Part shown: positions 20,706 to 30,629 of the stretch, piece by piece
Layout of the letters: each line of letters begins with the position of its first letter
Position numbering within the stretch: the first letter of the stretch is position 1
Assembly (NCBI GenBank): GCA_902614065.1
Contig: CACMJT010000006.1
Span: 28,322 to 92,321, forward strand
Source of the DNA: an uncultured Bacteroidota bacterium
GTDB lineage: Bacteria > Bacteroidota > Bacteroidia > Flavobacteriales > Flavobacteriaceae
Direction: 5' to 3'
DNA: 64,000 nt
The notes under the pieces: generated by a model
What the model saw: the letters and a program-made list of their open reading frames with translations, nothing else
Databases searched by the model: none
What the model was told of the DNA's origin: nothing
Translations under genes and position numbers: made by a program

Positions 20706-21954
20706 ATTTTTAGGTTTTTATATTTTTCTTATATCACCAATTTTGTCGCTGTATTACGGCTTTAATGATTTGGGTAATAAACACACGAAAAATGTTTTGT
20801 GGCTGTTCTTTATATATTTTGGTTATTGTTTTCAAGTAAAAAGTAATTACGTGGGTGATGCAAGAAGATATGTTCAAAATTTTTTGGATAGACAATTTTT
20901 AAACGAAAAAACTGGTGATATTATTTCAGATATTTATCTAAACTCCTATAACATAGAGATAGTTGAAAGAATAATTTCAAATGTAGTTGCATCTTTTTCT
21001 TCAAATTATCACATCTTGTTAATGGTTTATGCAATTTTTTACGGTTATTTTTTATCAAGAAATCTTTATTACATATATTCAAAATCAACCAATCATAATT
21101 TCTACATTAACAAATGGATTGTGATTACTCTCTTTTTTTTGATACCCATTTGGTTTATAAATGGTTTTGATTTTTATTTTGCAACACAAATTTTTTTATA
21201 CGCCATTATCCCATACATTTATGAAAATAAAACCCGAAGATTACCGCTTCTTATATTAGCACCATTAACTCATTTTTCATTTTTCTTCGTCATAGGAGTT
21301 TGCTTAATTTACTATTTTTCACAAAAACTGCTACAAATTAATTTGTTCAAATTGTTTCTTATGTATTTGTTTAGCTTCGCTGCAATCTTTCTACTTGACA
21401 GCATTACAGTGGCATCCTATTTTTATAATTTTATTCCCGATATATTTTTATACAAATTTGAATTATATGCTTTTGAAAAGTCTGGTGAGTCTCTTACTGG
21501 GGGCAGGATTTTTTATTTAATTGAAATGTTTTTTTACATATTCTTTAATTTATTACTTATTATATTGTATTTAAAACACAAGAGCATAATTCATTTAAAT
21601 AAGGAAATTAAACGTTTGATTGTTTTTACTTTTCTTTTTACGATTACAATCAATTTGTTCTCCAACATACATTCATTCGACAGGTTTTTTGTAATTAATA
21701 ATTGGCTAGTATTGTTTATTTACTACTTAATTCTAAATAGTTCAATTAACAATTTTCAAATGAAAAACTATATCAAAGGATTTTTTTATATGAGACCAAT
21801 TTTAATTTTAATTATTGCTTATCAATGTATTAGAACCTTATTTCCAGTTATGGGTATTGGTTCCACATTTTCAAATGTTTTCATTGTTAACTATTTTGTT
21901 GAAGATGATTATGTTATAGGAAATTTGGTTGAAATTTTAGATTTAGGTCTTTGA
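20695..21954 (+). CDS. EpsG-family / Wzy-like polysaccharide polymerase
   Basis: Polytopic ~10-TM 419 aa; GDARRYVQNF N-terminal pattern of EpsG. Confidence 0.75.
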   Translation: MRNKFLGFYIFLISPILSLYYGFNDLGNKHTKNVLWLFFIYFGYCFQVKSNYVGDARRYVQNFLDRQFLNEKTGDIISDIYLNSYNIEIVERIISNVVASFSSNYHILLMVYAIFYGYFLSRNLYYIYSKSTNHNFYINKWIVITLFFLIPIWFINGFDFYFATQIFLYAIIPYIYENKTRRLPLLILAPLTHFSFFFVIGVCLIYYFSQKLLQINLFKLFLMYLFSFAAIFLLDSITVASYFYNFIPDIFLYKFELYAFEKSGESLTGGRIFYLIEMFFYIFFNLLLIILYLKHKSIIHLNKEIKRLIVFTFLFTITINLFSNIHSFDRFFVINNWLVLFIYYLILNSSINNFQMKNYIKGFFYMRPILILIIAYQCIRTLFPVMGIGSTFSNVFIVNYFVEDDYVIGNLVEILDLGL

Positions 21955-23036
21955 AATTAAAAAAAAATAAAATACTTTTTGTTTTACCTGATTTAAAATG
22001 GGGAGGTACACAAAAAATAGTTTCTTTTATATCCTCAAAACTAGCTATTAAAGATTATGAAATTACATTAATGGTTATTGGTTTTAAAAAAGATGCTGTA
22101 TTTAATTTTAATACAAATACAATCTTTTTAAATAAAACTAGACTCTTATTTTCCATTCCAAGCATTTTAAAATATGTTTTTAAAAATAAACCAAAAGTTA
22201 TTTTTTCATCTTTTACTCACATTAACATAATTTTTGCTTTCATTTCAATTTTTCTTAGAGATATCAAATTTATTTGTAGGGAGTCAAGTGTTATAACTAG
22301 TATGAAAACGTATACTACAAATAGTAAGATTCAGGATTATCTAATAAAATTACTATATCCGAATTTTATTAAAATAATTTGTCAATCAGAAGACATGAAA
22401 AGTGATTTAATAAAAAATTATAATATTTCATCTAAAAAGTTAGTTGTCATCAATAACCCTGTTGTTTATTTTAGTAATTCTAACTTCAACTTAAATGTAA
22501 AAATCAATAAATCTATAAATTTAATTACTGTTGGCAGATTAAGTCCTGAGAAAGGATATTTGAGAATTATTGAGAATTTATCACAATTAAAAAAATTTAA
22601 TTTTATTTACAAAATTGTAGGCCAAGGACATCACAAATCTGAAATCAATAAACTACTTGAATCAAAAAAATTGTTGGATAAGGTTGTCTTTTTAGAACAA
22701 ACCAATGAAATTTTATATCATTTAAAAAAGTCTGATCTTTTCCTACAGGGATCTTATGTTGAAGGATTTCCTAATGCAGTTCTTGATAGTTGTATCGTTG
22801 GAACACCAGTGCTAGCGTACAATGTTCCGGGGGGGACTAAAGAAATTATTAAGCATGGATTTAATGGTTTTTTAGTTAAAAATGATAATGAGTTTAGAAA
22901 AAACTTAAATGATTTCTTTGAAAAAAAAAATATCAATTTTGACAGGAAAAAAATTAGTTTAGATATTAGAAAAAGATTTGGTCAAAAAATAATTTTAGAT
23001 AGTTACAGAACACTCTTTGAAAACCTATTAATTTAA
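21951..23036 (+). CDS. Glycosyltransferase family 4 (TTG start overlapping upstream TGA)
   Basis: PDLKWGGTQKIV, VGRLSPEKGYLRIIENL, GSYVEGFPNAVLDSCIVGTPVLA. Confidence 0.9.
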   Translation: MKLKKNKILFVLPDLKWGGTQKIVSFISSKLAIKDYEITLMVIGFKKDAVFNFNTNTIFLNKTRLLFSIPSILKYVFKNKPKVIFSSFTHINIIFAFISIFLRDIKFICRESSVITSMKTYTTNSKIQDYLIKLLYPNFIKIICQSEDMKSDLIKNYNISSKKLVVINNPVVYFSNSNFNLNVKINKSINLITVGRLSPEKGYLRIIENLSQLKKFNFIYKIVGQGHHKSEINKLLESKKLLDKVVFLEQTNEILYHLKKSDLFLQGSYVEGFPNAVLDSCIVGTPVLAYNVPGGTKEIIKHGFNGFLVKNDNEFRKNLNDFFEKKNINFDRKKISLDIRKRFGQKIILDSYRTLFENLLI

Positions 23037-23045
23037 TTAAACCTT

Positions 23046-24860
23046 ATGTGTGGGATTTACCTAACAAATATTAAATACAAAGACAAAGAAATTAGTAAGA
23101 AATTGGACTTTATGCAGTTTAGGGGACCTGATAATAAATCTATTTATAAATCCGATGGCTTAATTTTCGGGCATTTACGTTTAAAAATTTTGGATCTTGA
23201 TAAAAGATCAAATCAACCTATGCATTTTAATAATCTTACTATCGTATTCAATGGTGAAATTTATAATTATAAAGATATAAAGAAAGAGTTGAAAATCTTG
23301 GGTTATAATTTTAAGACAACCAGTGATACGGAGGTAATTATAAAAAGCTTTCATCAATGGGGACCACATTTCATTAAAAAAATGAATGGAATGTTTGCAA
23401 TTTCAATTTTTGATCGAAAAACAAAAAAAATTTATTGCTATAGAGATAGACTTGGCGTAAAACCATTTTACTACTATTGGAAAGATGGAATCTTTGAAAT
23501 ATGTAGTCAACTAAAACCCATTTCTGACAAAAAAAAACTATCAAATAAAGCTATATCAGTATACTTAGATTGCGGATATATACCTTCACCGATGTCAATT
23601 TTTCAGGACATTAATAAGTTGGGTGCAGGACATATTCTTGAAATTGATTTAAGAAAAAATACAATTTCAAATTCATCATACTGGGATTTACACAAACCAA
23701 TAATTACTAATTTGTCCTATGATAAAGCTAAATCAACTTTACACAACCTTTTAATTGATGCTGTAAAAATAAGATTAAATTCAGATGTTCCTATTGGTAC
23801 ATTTTTATCCGGTGGTATCGATTCTGCTCTAGTTACAAGTATCGCTCAAAAAATTTCAAAAACAAAAATAAAAACATTTACAGTAGGATTTGATGAAAAA
23901 GATTTCGATGAGAGTAAGGTGGCTAATAAATTTGCTGAAATATTATCAACTGATCACAATCATTTAAGATGTAAATCAGAAAATATTTTAGAATTATTTA
24001 AATCATACTTTAGATCATTTGATGAACCATTTGCTGACAATTCTGCGTTACCATCATTAGTTCTGAATAAGTATACAAAAAAGAAGGTGACAGTTGCACT
24101 TTCTGGAGATGGTGGTGATGAAAGTTTTTTTGGTTATAATCACTTTGAGTGGTTAAGAAGGCTTAAAATTATTTTTTTTATTCCTCAATTCCTGAGAAAA
24201 TTTTTAAGTTTTTTTGTACTACCATTCATATTTAAAGGAAGAACTGAGCCATTAAAACTTATATTACGTCTCAAAAATATTAAAGACTTTATACCTGAAA
24301 TTTTTATTGGTTTAAACAGATTAACTAAAATTAAAGATAATGCTTGGATTAAAAAATATAAGTACCATATGTCTTCATCAAATATTTATCAGATGTGTGC
24401 TGATTTAAATATCAAAATGTGGTTAGAAGCTGATAGTAATGTTAAGGTTGATAGAGCTAGTATGGCATATTCTGTTGAAGTAAGGAGTCCGTTTTTAGAT
24501 TATAGAATTATTGAATTTGCAAGAACACTACCTTTAAAATTTAGATTTAATAATGGAAACCGTAAAAAAATAATAAAAGATATTTTAGAGGAATATATCC
24601 CCAAAAAATATTTTAATCAACCAAAAAAGGGATTTGGAGTACCAATTAGATCCTGGATTAGAAACGAGCTTAGAACCGAAATTGAATCAAATCTTTCTGA
24701 CGATTTTTTAAATATAGTTCCAAATCTTGACGTTATAAAATTTAAAAAAATGCTTTATAAACATATGTTAGGTAAACACAACTATGCTGCATACATATGG
24801 AGATTATATATTCTTTCTAAGTGGTATCAGGAATTTGGATTTTACAAGAATGAGAGATGA
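23046..24860 (+). CDS. Asparagine synthase-type glutamine amidotransferase (2 of 3)
   Basis: MCGIYLTN, FRGPDN, FLSGGIDSALV, LSGDGGDESFFGYN. Confidence 0.94.
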   Translation: MCGIYLTNIKYKDKEISKKLDFMQFRGPDNKSIYKSDGLIFGHLRLKILDLDKRSNQPMHFNNLTIVFNGEIYNYKDIKKELKILGYNFKTTSDTEVIIKSFHQWGPHFIKKMNGMFAISIFDRKTKKIYCYRDRLGVKPFYYYWKDGIFEICSQLKPISDKKKLSNKAISVYLDCGYIPSPMSIFQDINKLGAGHILEIDLRKNTISNSSYWDLHKPIITNLSYDKAKSTLHNLLIDAVKIRLNSDVPIGTFLSGGIDSALVTSIAQKISKTKIKTFTVGFDEKDFDESKVANKFAEILSTDHNHLRCKSENILELFKSYFRSFDEPFADNSALPSLVLNKYTKKKVTVALSGDGGDESFFGYNHFEWLRRLKIIFFIPQFLRKFLSFFVLPFIFKGRTEPLKLILRLKNIKDFIPEIFIGLNRLTKIKDNAWIKKYKYHMSSSNIYQMCADLNIKMWLEADSNVKVDRASMAYSVEVRSPFLDYRIIEFARTLPLKFRFNNGNRKKIIKDILEEYIPKKYFNQPKKGFGVPIRSWIRNELRTEIESNLSDDFLNIVPNLDVIKFKKMLYKHMLGKHNYAAYIWRLYILSKWYQEFGFYKNER

Positions 24861-25924
24861 ATTATAAAATATGTTTTTTTATTACCTCATTGATAAAGGG
24901 TGGTGCAGAAAATCAAATGCTAAAGTTGGCAATTTATTTAAATCAAAAAGGGTATGAAATATTAATCATATCTATTTATAAAGAAAATGATTTCGAAGAA
25001 ATATTAAAAAAATTTGGATTGAAGCATGTTTTAATTAATTTTTCATACGGTTTGGGTTTTTTTAAATTATTGAATGTAATTAAATCAAATAAAGTAGATA
25101 TCATAATATCATTTATGTTTGCCTCAAATATTATTTCAAGATTTTTAAAGTTTTTAACTGGAAAAAAATTAATTACATCGGTTAGAGTTAATAAAATTTC
25201 TTTAATATATAGGTTGTTTTATAAGTTCACTTACAGAATTGATGATTTAACCACCTTTAATTCAAAAATATCATTGGAAAAATTCCTTGACGAAAAACTG
25301 ACTGATAAAAATAAATCAGTACTAATTAAAAATGCTATTGATGTTAAAAATTTTTCAAGAATTAAAACAAGTAATAAAATTTTTAAAATAATTAGTATTG
25401 CCCATTTTAGGGACCAAAAAGATTATCCAACTTTATTTAATTCAATAAAAATATTAAAAAGTAAAGGATATAAAATTTCATTGAATGTAGTTGGACATCT
25501 ACATGGACAAAACTGGCCAATCAAGATGATAAAAGATTTAAATATTGAAAATGAGGTAATCTTACACGGCTTTGTGGCTGATTCGCGCTACCTATTAAGC
25601 AATTCAGATGTTTTGGTTTTATCTACAAAATGGGAGGGTACACCAAATGTAATTTTAGAGGCTATGGCTTCAAAGCTGCCTGTAGTTTGCTCCGATGTTC
25701 CAGGATGTAGAATTATAATGGACGAAGCTAAATGTGGATTTACTTTTTTGCCTGGAGACAGTATAGATCTGGCCAAAAAATTGACAGAGATAATATCTAT
25801 GAAACCAAAAAGGAGAGATAATATTGCAGAATCTGGATACAAATACGTTTTAAGTGAACATAATCATGATCATGTTTTTAATTTTTGGGAAAACAAAATA
25901 AATAAAATATTATGTGCGGAATAA
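24857..25924 (+). CDS. Glycosyltransferase family 4
   Basis: SLIKGGAENQMLKLA, ISIAHFRDQKDYPTL, STKWEGTPNVILEAMASKLPVVCSDVPG. Confidence 0.92.
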   Translation: MNYKICFFITSLIKGGAENQMLKLAIYLNQKGYEILIISIYKENDFEEILKKFGLKHVLINFSYGLGFFKLLNVIKSNKVDIIISFMFASNIISRFLKFLTGKKLITSVRVNKISLIYRLFYKFTYRIDDLTTFNSKISLEKFLDEKLTDKNKSVLIKNAIDVKNFSRIKTSNKIFKIISIAHFRDQKDYPTLFNSIKILKSKGYKISLNVVGHLHGQNWPIKMIKDLNIENEVILHGFVADSRYLLSNSDVLVLSTKWEGTPNVILEAMASKLPVVCSDVPGCRIIMDEAKCGFTFLPGDSIDLAKKLTEIISMKPKRRDNIAESGYKYVLSEHNHDHVFNFWENKINKILCAE

Positions 25925-27798
25925 ATGGGATTTATAATCCATACATCAATAATAATATTGCTATTGAAATAAATAAAATGAATAATTTAATTATTCACAG
26001 AGGGCCAGACGATGATGGTATATTCATTGAAAAATCCAATTATTCTATTGCAATGGCAATGAGAAGACTGTCAATTATTGATATAAAAAATGGTATTCAA
26101 CCAATTTTTTCTCATGATAAATCAAAAGTTATTGTTTTCAATGGAGAAATATACAATTACAAAGAGTTAAAAAATAACTTGATTAAAAAAAAAATTAAAT
26201 TTATTTCAAACAGTGATACTGAAGTTATAATTCGATTATATGAACATTATGGTGAAGAAAGCTTTAAGATGCTCGATGGTATGTTTGCCTTTAGTATTTA
26301 TGATAAAACAAGTAAGAAAATTTTTCTTGTAAGAGATTATTTTGGAGAAAAACCTTTGTACTATAAAAATATTGATGGTTCATTGGTGTGGGGCTCTGAG
26401 CTTAAATCAATCATCAAATACAAAGGTAAAAATACAATATCAACAAATGCAGTAAGACTGTTTTTTTGTTTAAACTTTATACCGGCTCCCTTTACAATTT
26501 ATAACGAAGTAAAAAAATTATCCCCCAATTCTTACTTGACATATGATATTTCAAGTGGGTCTCAAAAAATTAGTAGTATAAAAAAGTCAATTAATGATTA
26601 CTCAAATTCTAATAATTTTAAACAATTAATAAATAGAACAAAAAGTCTTGTTAGAGAAACTGTTGCGACCAGATCCTTAGCAGATGTTCCATTAGGTTCT
26701 TTTCTTTCAGGTGGAGTTGATTCATCAATTATTTCATTGTGTATGGCACAAAATTCATCAAAAAAAATTGACACTTTTTCAATTGGATTTGAAAATAAAT
26801 CATATGATGAAACTGAAAAATCCGATCTAGTTTCTAAGTTGATTAATAGTAATCATCACAAATTTATTGTCAATGAAAATTCTGTAAAAAAACACATAGA
26901 TCAGATAATACTGAATTTTGATGAACCTTTTGCTGATGCCTCCTCACTAGCAACATTTATTTTATCAAAAGAGACAAAAAAATATGTTAAAGTGGCTCTT
27001 ACAGGTGATGGTGGAGATGAAATGTTTGGTGGTTACAACAGATATTACATGAGTGATATTAATAAGTTTTACACCAGATTTATACCAAAAAATTTGCATA
27101 AGTATTTTAAACACTTCTCAAACAAACATCTAAGGTTAAAAGTTGATAATAGAGGTTTTATTTTTAAAATGAAAAAAGTTTTAAATTCAATTAATTATGA
27201 AAAAAATTTTTATTGGAATATTATATCGCTTGGTTTTAAAGAAGATGAATTAAATAATCTATTAATTGAAAATCCTTCAATTGATATTTTTGAATATTAT
27301 AAAAAAATTTCCAGAAAAAAATTTAAATCATCTTTATCTGAAATGAGAGCAATAGATTTATTAGTTTGTTTGGAGGGGGATATGTTAGTTAAAGTAGACA
27401 GAACAAGTATGCTAAATTCGTTAGAATGCAGATCACCTTTTCTATCGACAAAAATTCTAGATTTCACAAACTCTATACCCTCTGGTTTTCTAATTAAAAA
27501 TGGTAATAAGAAGTTTATATTAAAAGAATCGTTTAAAGAATTTTTTCCAGAAAACTTCTTTAATTTGCCAAAACAAGGATTTGGTGTTCCCGTTGGAAAT
27601 TGGTTGAGAACTAATTTAAAAAGCGAATTATTACGATTTTCGGAAAGGAGTTTTATAGAAAAACAAGGGATTTTTAATTACACATATATTAATTCATTGG
27701 TTAATAATCACATTAATTCAATTGATGATTCAACATTTAAACTTTGGCCATATTACTGTTTTCAAAAATGGTACAAAAATATTTACATGAAATTATGA
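25912..27798 (+). CDS. Asparagine synthase-type glutamine amidotransferase (3 of 3)
   Basis: MCGINGIY, HRGPDDDG, FLSGGVDSSII, LTGDGGDEMFGGYNRYY. Confidence 0.95.
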   Translation: MCGINGIYNPYINNNIAIEINKMNNLIIHRGPDDDGIFIEKSNYSIAMAMRRLSIIDIKNGIQPIFSHDKSKVIVFNGEIYNYKELKNNLIKKKIKFISNSDTEVIIRLYEHYGEESFKMLDGMFAFSIYDKTSKKIFLVRDYFGEKPLYYKNIDGSLVWGSELKSIIKYKGKNTISTNAVRLFFCLNFIPAPFTIYNEVKKLSPNSYLTYDISSGSQKISSIKKSINDYSNSNNFKQLINRTKSLVRETVATRSLADVPLGSFLSGGVDSSIISLCMAQNSSKKIDTFSIGFENKSYDETEKSDLVSKLINSNHHKFIVNENSVKKHIDQIILNFDEPFADASSLATFILSKETKKYVKVALTGDGGDEMFGGYNRYYMSDINKFYTRFIPKNLHKYFKHFSNKHLRLKVDNRGFIFKMKKVLNSINYEKNFYWNIISLGFKEDELNNLLIENPSIDIFEYYKKISRKKFKSSLSEMRAIDLLVCLEGDMLVKVDRTSMLNSLECRSPFLSTKILDFTNSIPSGFLIKNGNKKFILKESFKEFFPENFFNLPKQGFGVPVGNWLRTNLKSELLRFSERSFIEKQGIFNYTYINSLVNNHINSIDDSTFKLWPYYCFQKWYKNIYMKL

Positions 27799-28751
27799 AA
27801 TCTGGTAAATTTATTATTTCACTCGACTTTGAATTATTTTGGGGTGTAAGTGAAAAAAAAACAATTAATAATTACTTTGAAAACTTAAAAAATACTCGAT
27901 TTGTAGTTGAAAAATTATTGAACATTTTCTTAAAAAATGATATTAGCGCAACTTGGGCTACAGTTGGTTTTCTGTTCTTTGCAAATAAAGAAGAGCTGAT
28001 AAGTTTTTTAAATAATGTAAAAATTGAATATCCAAAATATAAAAATCAAAACTTAAATAATTATTTAAAAATAAATAATATTAAAAATGTAAATAATGAA
28101 TTTTACTTCGCTCCAGATTTAATAAAAAAAATTTACAGTTGTAAAGGTCAAGAGATAGCAACGCACACTTTTTCACATTTTTATACACTAGAACCAGGAG
28201 CCAAAACTAAAGATTTCGTAACAGATTTAGATCTTGCATTAAAAATCGCCAAAAAAAATAATATCCAGATTAACAGTATAGTTTTTCCAAGAAATCAATA
28301 TTCAGATGATATTTTAAAAGCATGTAAAAATTTAAACTTAAAATCTTTTAGAGGGAATTTAAATAGTTACATTTTTAAGCCCTCTTCAAATCAATCTGCT
28401 TTTAAAAGACTGATAAGACTGGCTAATTCTTATTTTAATATTTCCGCGCCATTACTTAATGAAATTGATAGAAATTCCTCTCCTCTCAATGTACCAGCCT
28501 CAAGATTTTTAAGACCATTTAATCCACAACTATCTTTCTTAGAAAATAGAAAAATTAAAATTATTAAAAACGAAATGTCATATGCAGCAAAAAATAATAA
28601 AGTATATCATTTGTGGTGGCATCCTCATAATTTCGGGAAAAATATTAGTGAAAACTTTAAAAATTTAGATTTAATAATCTCGCACTACAAAAAGTTAAAT
28701 AGTATTTATAATTTTAAGTCAGCTAATATGTGTGATATATTAAAATTCTAA
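27795..28751 (+). CDS. Polysaccharide deacetylase-family protein (start at internal ATG, MKSGKFIISLDFELFWG)
   Basis: SLDFELFWG, ATWATVGFLF, EIATHTFSHFYTLEPG, VFPRNQY, WWHPHNF. Confidence 0.87.
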   Translation: MKSGKFIISLDFELFWGVSEKKTINNYFENLKNTRFVVEKLLNIFLKNDISATWATVGFLFFANKEELISFLNNVKIEYPKYKNQNLNNYLKINNIKNVNNEFYFAPDLIKKIYSCKGQEIATHTFSHFYTLEPGAKTKDFVTDLDLALKIAKKNNIQINSIVFPRNQYSDDILKACKNLNLKSFRGNLNSYIFKPSSNQSAFKRLIRLANSYFNISAPLLNEIDRNSSPLNVPASRFLRPFNPQLSFLENRKIKIIKNEMSYAAKNNKVYHLWWHPHNFGKNISENFKNLDLIISHYKKLNSIYNFKSANMCDILKF

Positions 28752-28761
28752 ATCAATTTTT

Positions 28762-29529
28762 ATGAGGATTCTTTTGGTTGGTAAAAACTCATTTAGTACT
28801 AGGATTATTTATAATTATTTATTAGAGAAAGGACTAGATGTAAAAGTTATTATTGAACAAAGAAAAAAAACAATTTTTTTAATAAAAAGAAAAATTAAAT
28901 TATTTGGATTTTTTGGAACAATCGGTCAACTAGTTTTTATAATATTTTCAAATATTATATTGAAACCTTTATCAAAAAAAAAAATTAATAATTACAGAAA
29001 AATATATAATTTAAATACAACTGAAATAAATAAAAAGAAAATAATTCACTTAGCTTCAATTAATTCTTCAAAGTTTATCAAAATTTCTAAAAACTTTAAT
29101 CCAAATTACATTTTACTATCTGGTTCTGACATAGTTAAAGAAAATATAATTAAAAACTTTCCAAAAAAAATTATTAATATTCATACTGGTATAACTCCAA
29201 ACTACAGAGGTGTTCATGGGGCTTACTGGGCATTAGTAAATAAAGACTTAGACAGATGTGGTGTTACTTTACATTATATTGATTCTGGTATTGATACAGG
29301 TCAAATAATTGATCAAGCAAGAATTTCAATAAATAGCGGTGACAATTTTGAAACTTATCCAGTATTGCAATTATATGCTGGACTTGTTTTATTGAACAAT
29401 TTTATTAGACAAAAACATAAACAAAAAAATAATTTTTCAAATAATCAAAATATTATAGTTTCAAAACAATATACACATCCAACTATTTTTCAATATTTTT
29501 TTAATCTTTTTATTTACGGAATAAAATGA
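28762..29529 (+). CDS. Formyltransferase-family protein
   Basis: KIINIHTGITPNYRGVHGAYWALVNKD, GVTLHYIDSGIDTGQII. Confidence 0.87.
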   Translation: MRILLVGKNSFSTRIIYNYLLEKGLDVKVIIEQRKKTIFLIKRKIKLFGFFGTIGQLVFIIFSNIILKPLSKKKINNYRKIYNLNTTEINKKKIIHLASINSSKFIKISKNFNPNYILLSGSDIVKENIIKNFPKKIINIHTGITPNYRGVHGAYWALVNKDLDRCGVTLHYIDSGIDTGQIIDQARISINSGDNFETYPVLQLYAGLVLLNNFIRQKHKQKNNFSNNQNIIVSKQYTHPTIFQYFFNLFIYGIK

Positions 29530-30629
29530 AAAAAATATTGATAACCAGTAATTCATCATGGAATATTTATAATTTTAGACTTGACTTAATTTTTCAACTC
29601 AGTGAAAAATTTGATATAGTTGTATTATCTCCAATTGATGATTATACTCAAATTTTAACTAAAAAGGGAATCAAACATTTTGAAATCAAGATTAACCAAA
29701 AAGGTATCAATATTTATGAAGACTTATCACTCTGCTATAATTATTATAAATATTTTAATGCACTAAAACCTGATTTGATATTGAGTTACACTATTAAACC
29801 AAATATTTATGCTTCTTTAACATCAAAAATTTTAGGAATACCCATAATTTCAAATGTAAGTGGTCTAGGTACTACTTTTATAAAGAAGAATTGGGTCACG
29901 AAACTTAGTTTTCTTTTATATAAAATTTCTTTTTTTAAAAATTACCATATTTTTTTTCAAAACAACTATGACCGAAATATTTTTTTATCAAAAAAAATAG
30001 TAAACCAACAAAACTCATCAATAGTACCAGGGTCTGGAGTTGATACGGATGTATTTAATTTTAAAAGAAATAATAACAAAGCAAAAAATTTCTTATTTGT
30101 TGGTCGAATAATTAAAGATAAAGGAGTTTTTGAATACCTAGAAATGGCAAAAAAAATCACTGAAATTTACCCCAGAATCAATTTTTTTTTAGTTGGTGAA
30201 ATTAATTGTAATAATAAAACATCTATTTCTCAAAAAGAATTGACCAAACATTTAAAAGAAAACATTAAATATCTTGGTAAAGTTCATAAAATAAAAAAAC
30301 TACTCGAGAATAATGACGTGGTAATTTTGCCTTCCTACAGAGAGGGTTTATCAAAGTCCTTGATCGAAGCTTCATCTATGAGAATGCCTTTGATTGCTAC
30401 TAATGTGCCTGGCTGTAATGATATAGTTAAGGATGGTTACAATGGATTTTTGGTCAAACCTTACTCCTCAAAATCTCTTTTTGTTGCTGTAAAAAAAATG
30501 ATAAATATGACTGAATATGAAAGACTAAAAATGGGGGAAAATTCAAGAAAAAGGGTTTTAGCTTATTATTCAAATAAGCATGTTATTGATTCATACAGTA
30601 AAATAATTTACAAGTTTTTTAATAATTAA
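29526..30629 (+). CDS. Glycosyltransferase family 4
   Basis: FVGRIIKDKGVFEYLEMA, LPSYREGLSKSLIEASSMRMPLIATNVPGC. Confidence 0.92.
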   Translation: MKKILITSNSSWNIYNFRLDLIFQLSEKFDIVVLSPIDDYTQILTKKGIKHFEIKINQKGINIYEDLSLCYNYYKYFNALKPDLILSYTIKPNIYASLTSKILGIPIISNVSGLGTTFIKKNWVTKLSFLLYKISFFKNYHIFFQNNYDRNIFLSKKIVNQQNSSIVPGSGVDTDVFNFKRNNNKAKNFLFVGRIIKDKGVFEYLEMAKKITEIYPRINFFLVGEINCNNKTSISQKELTKHLKENIKYLGKVHKIKKLLENNDVVILPSYREGLSKSLIEASSMRMPLIATNVPGCNDIVKDGYNGFLVKPYSSKSLFVAVKKMINMTEYERLKMGENSRKRVLAYYSNKHVIDSYSKIIYKFFNN

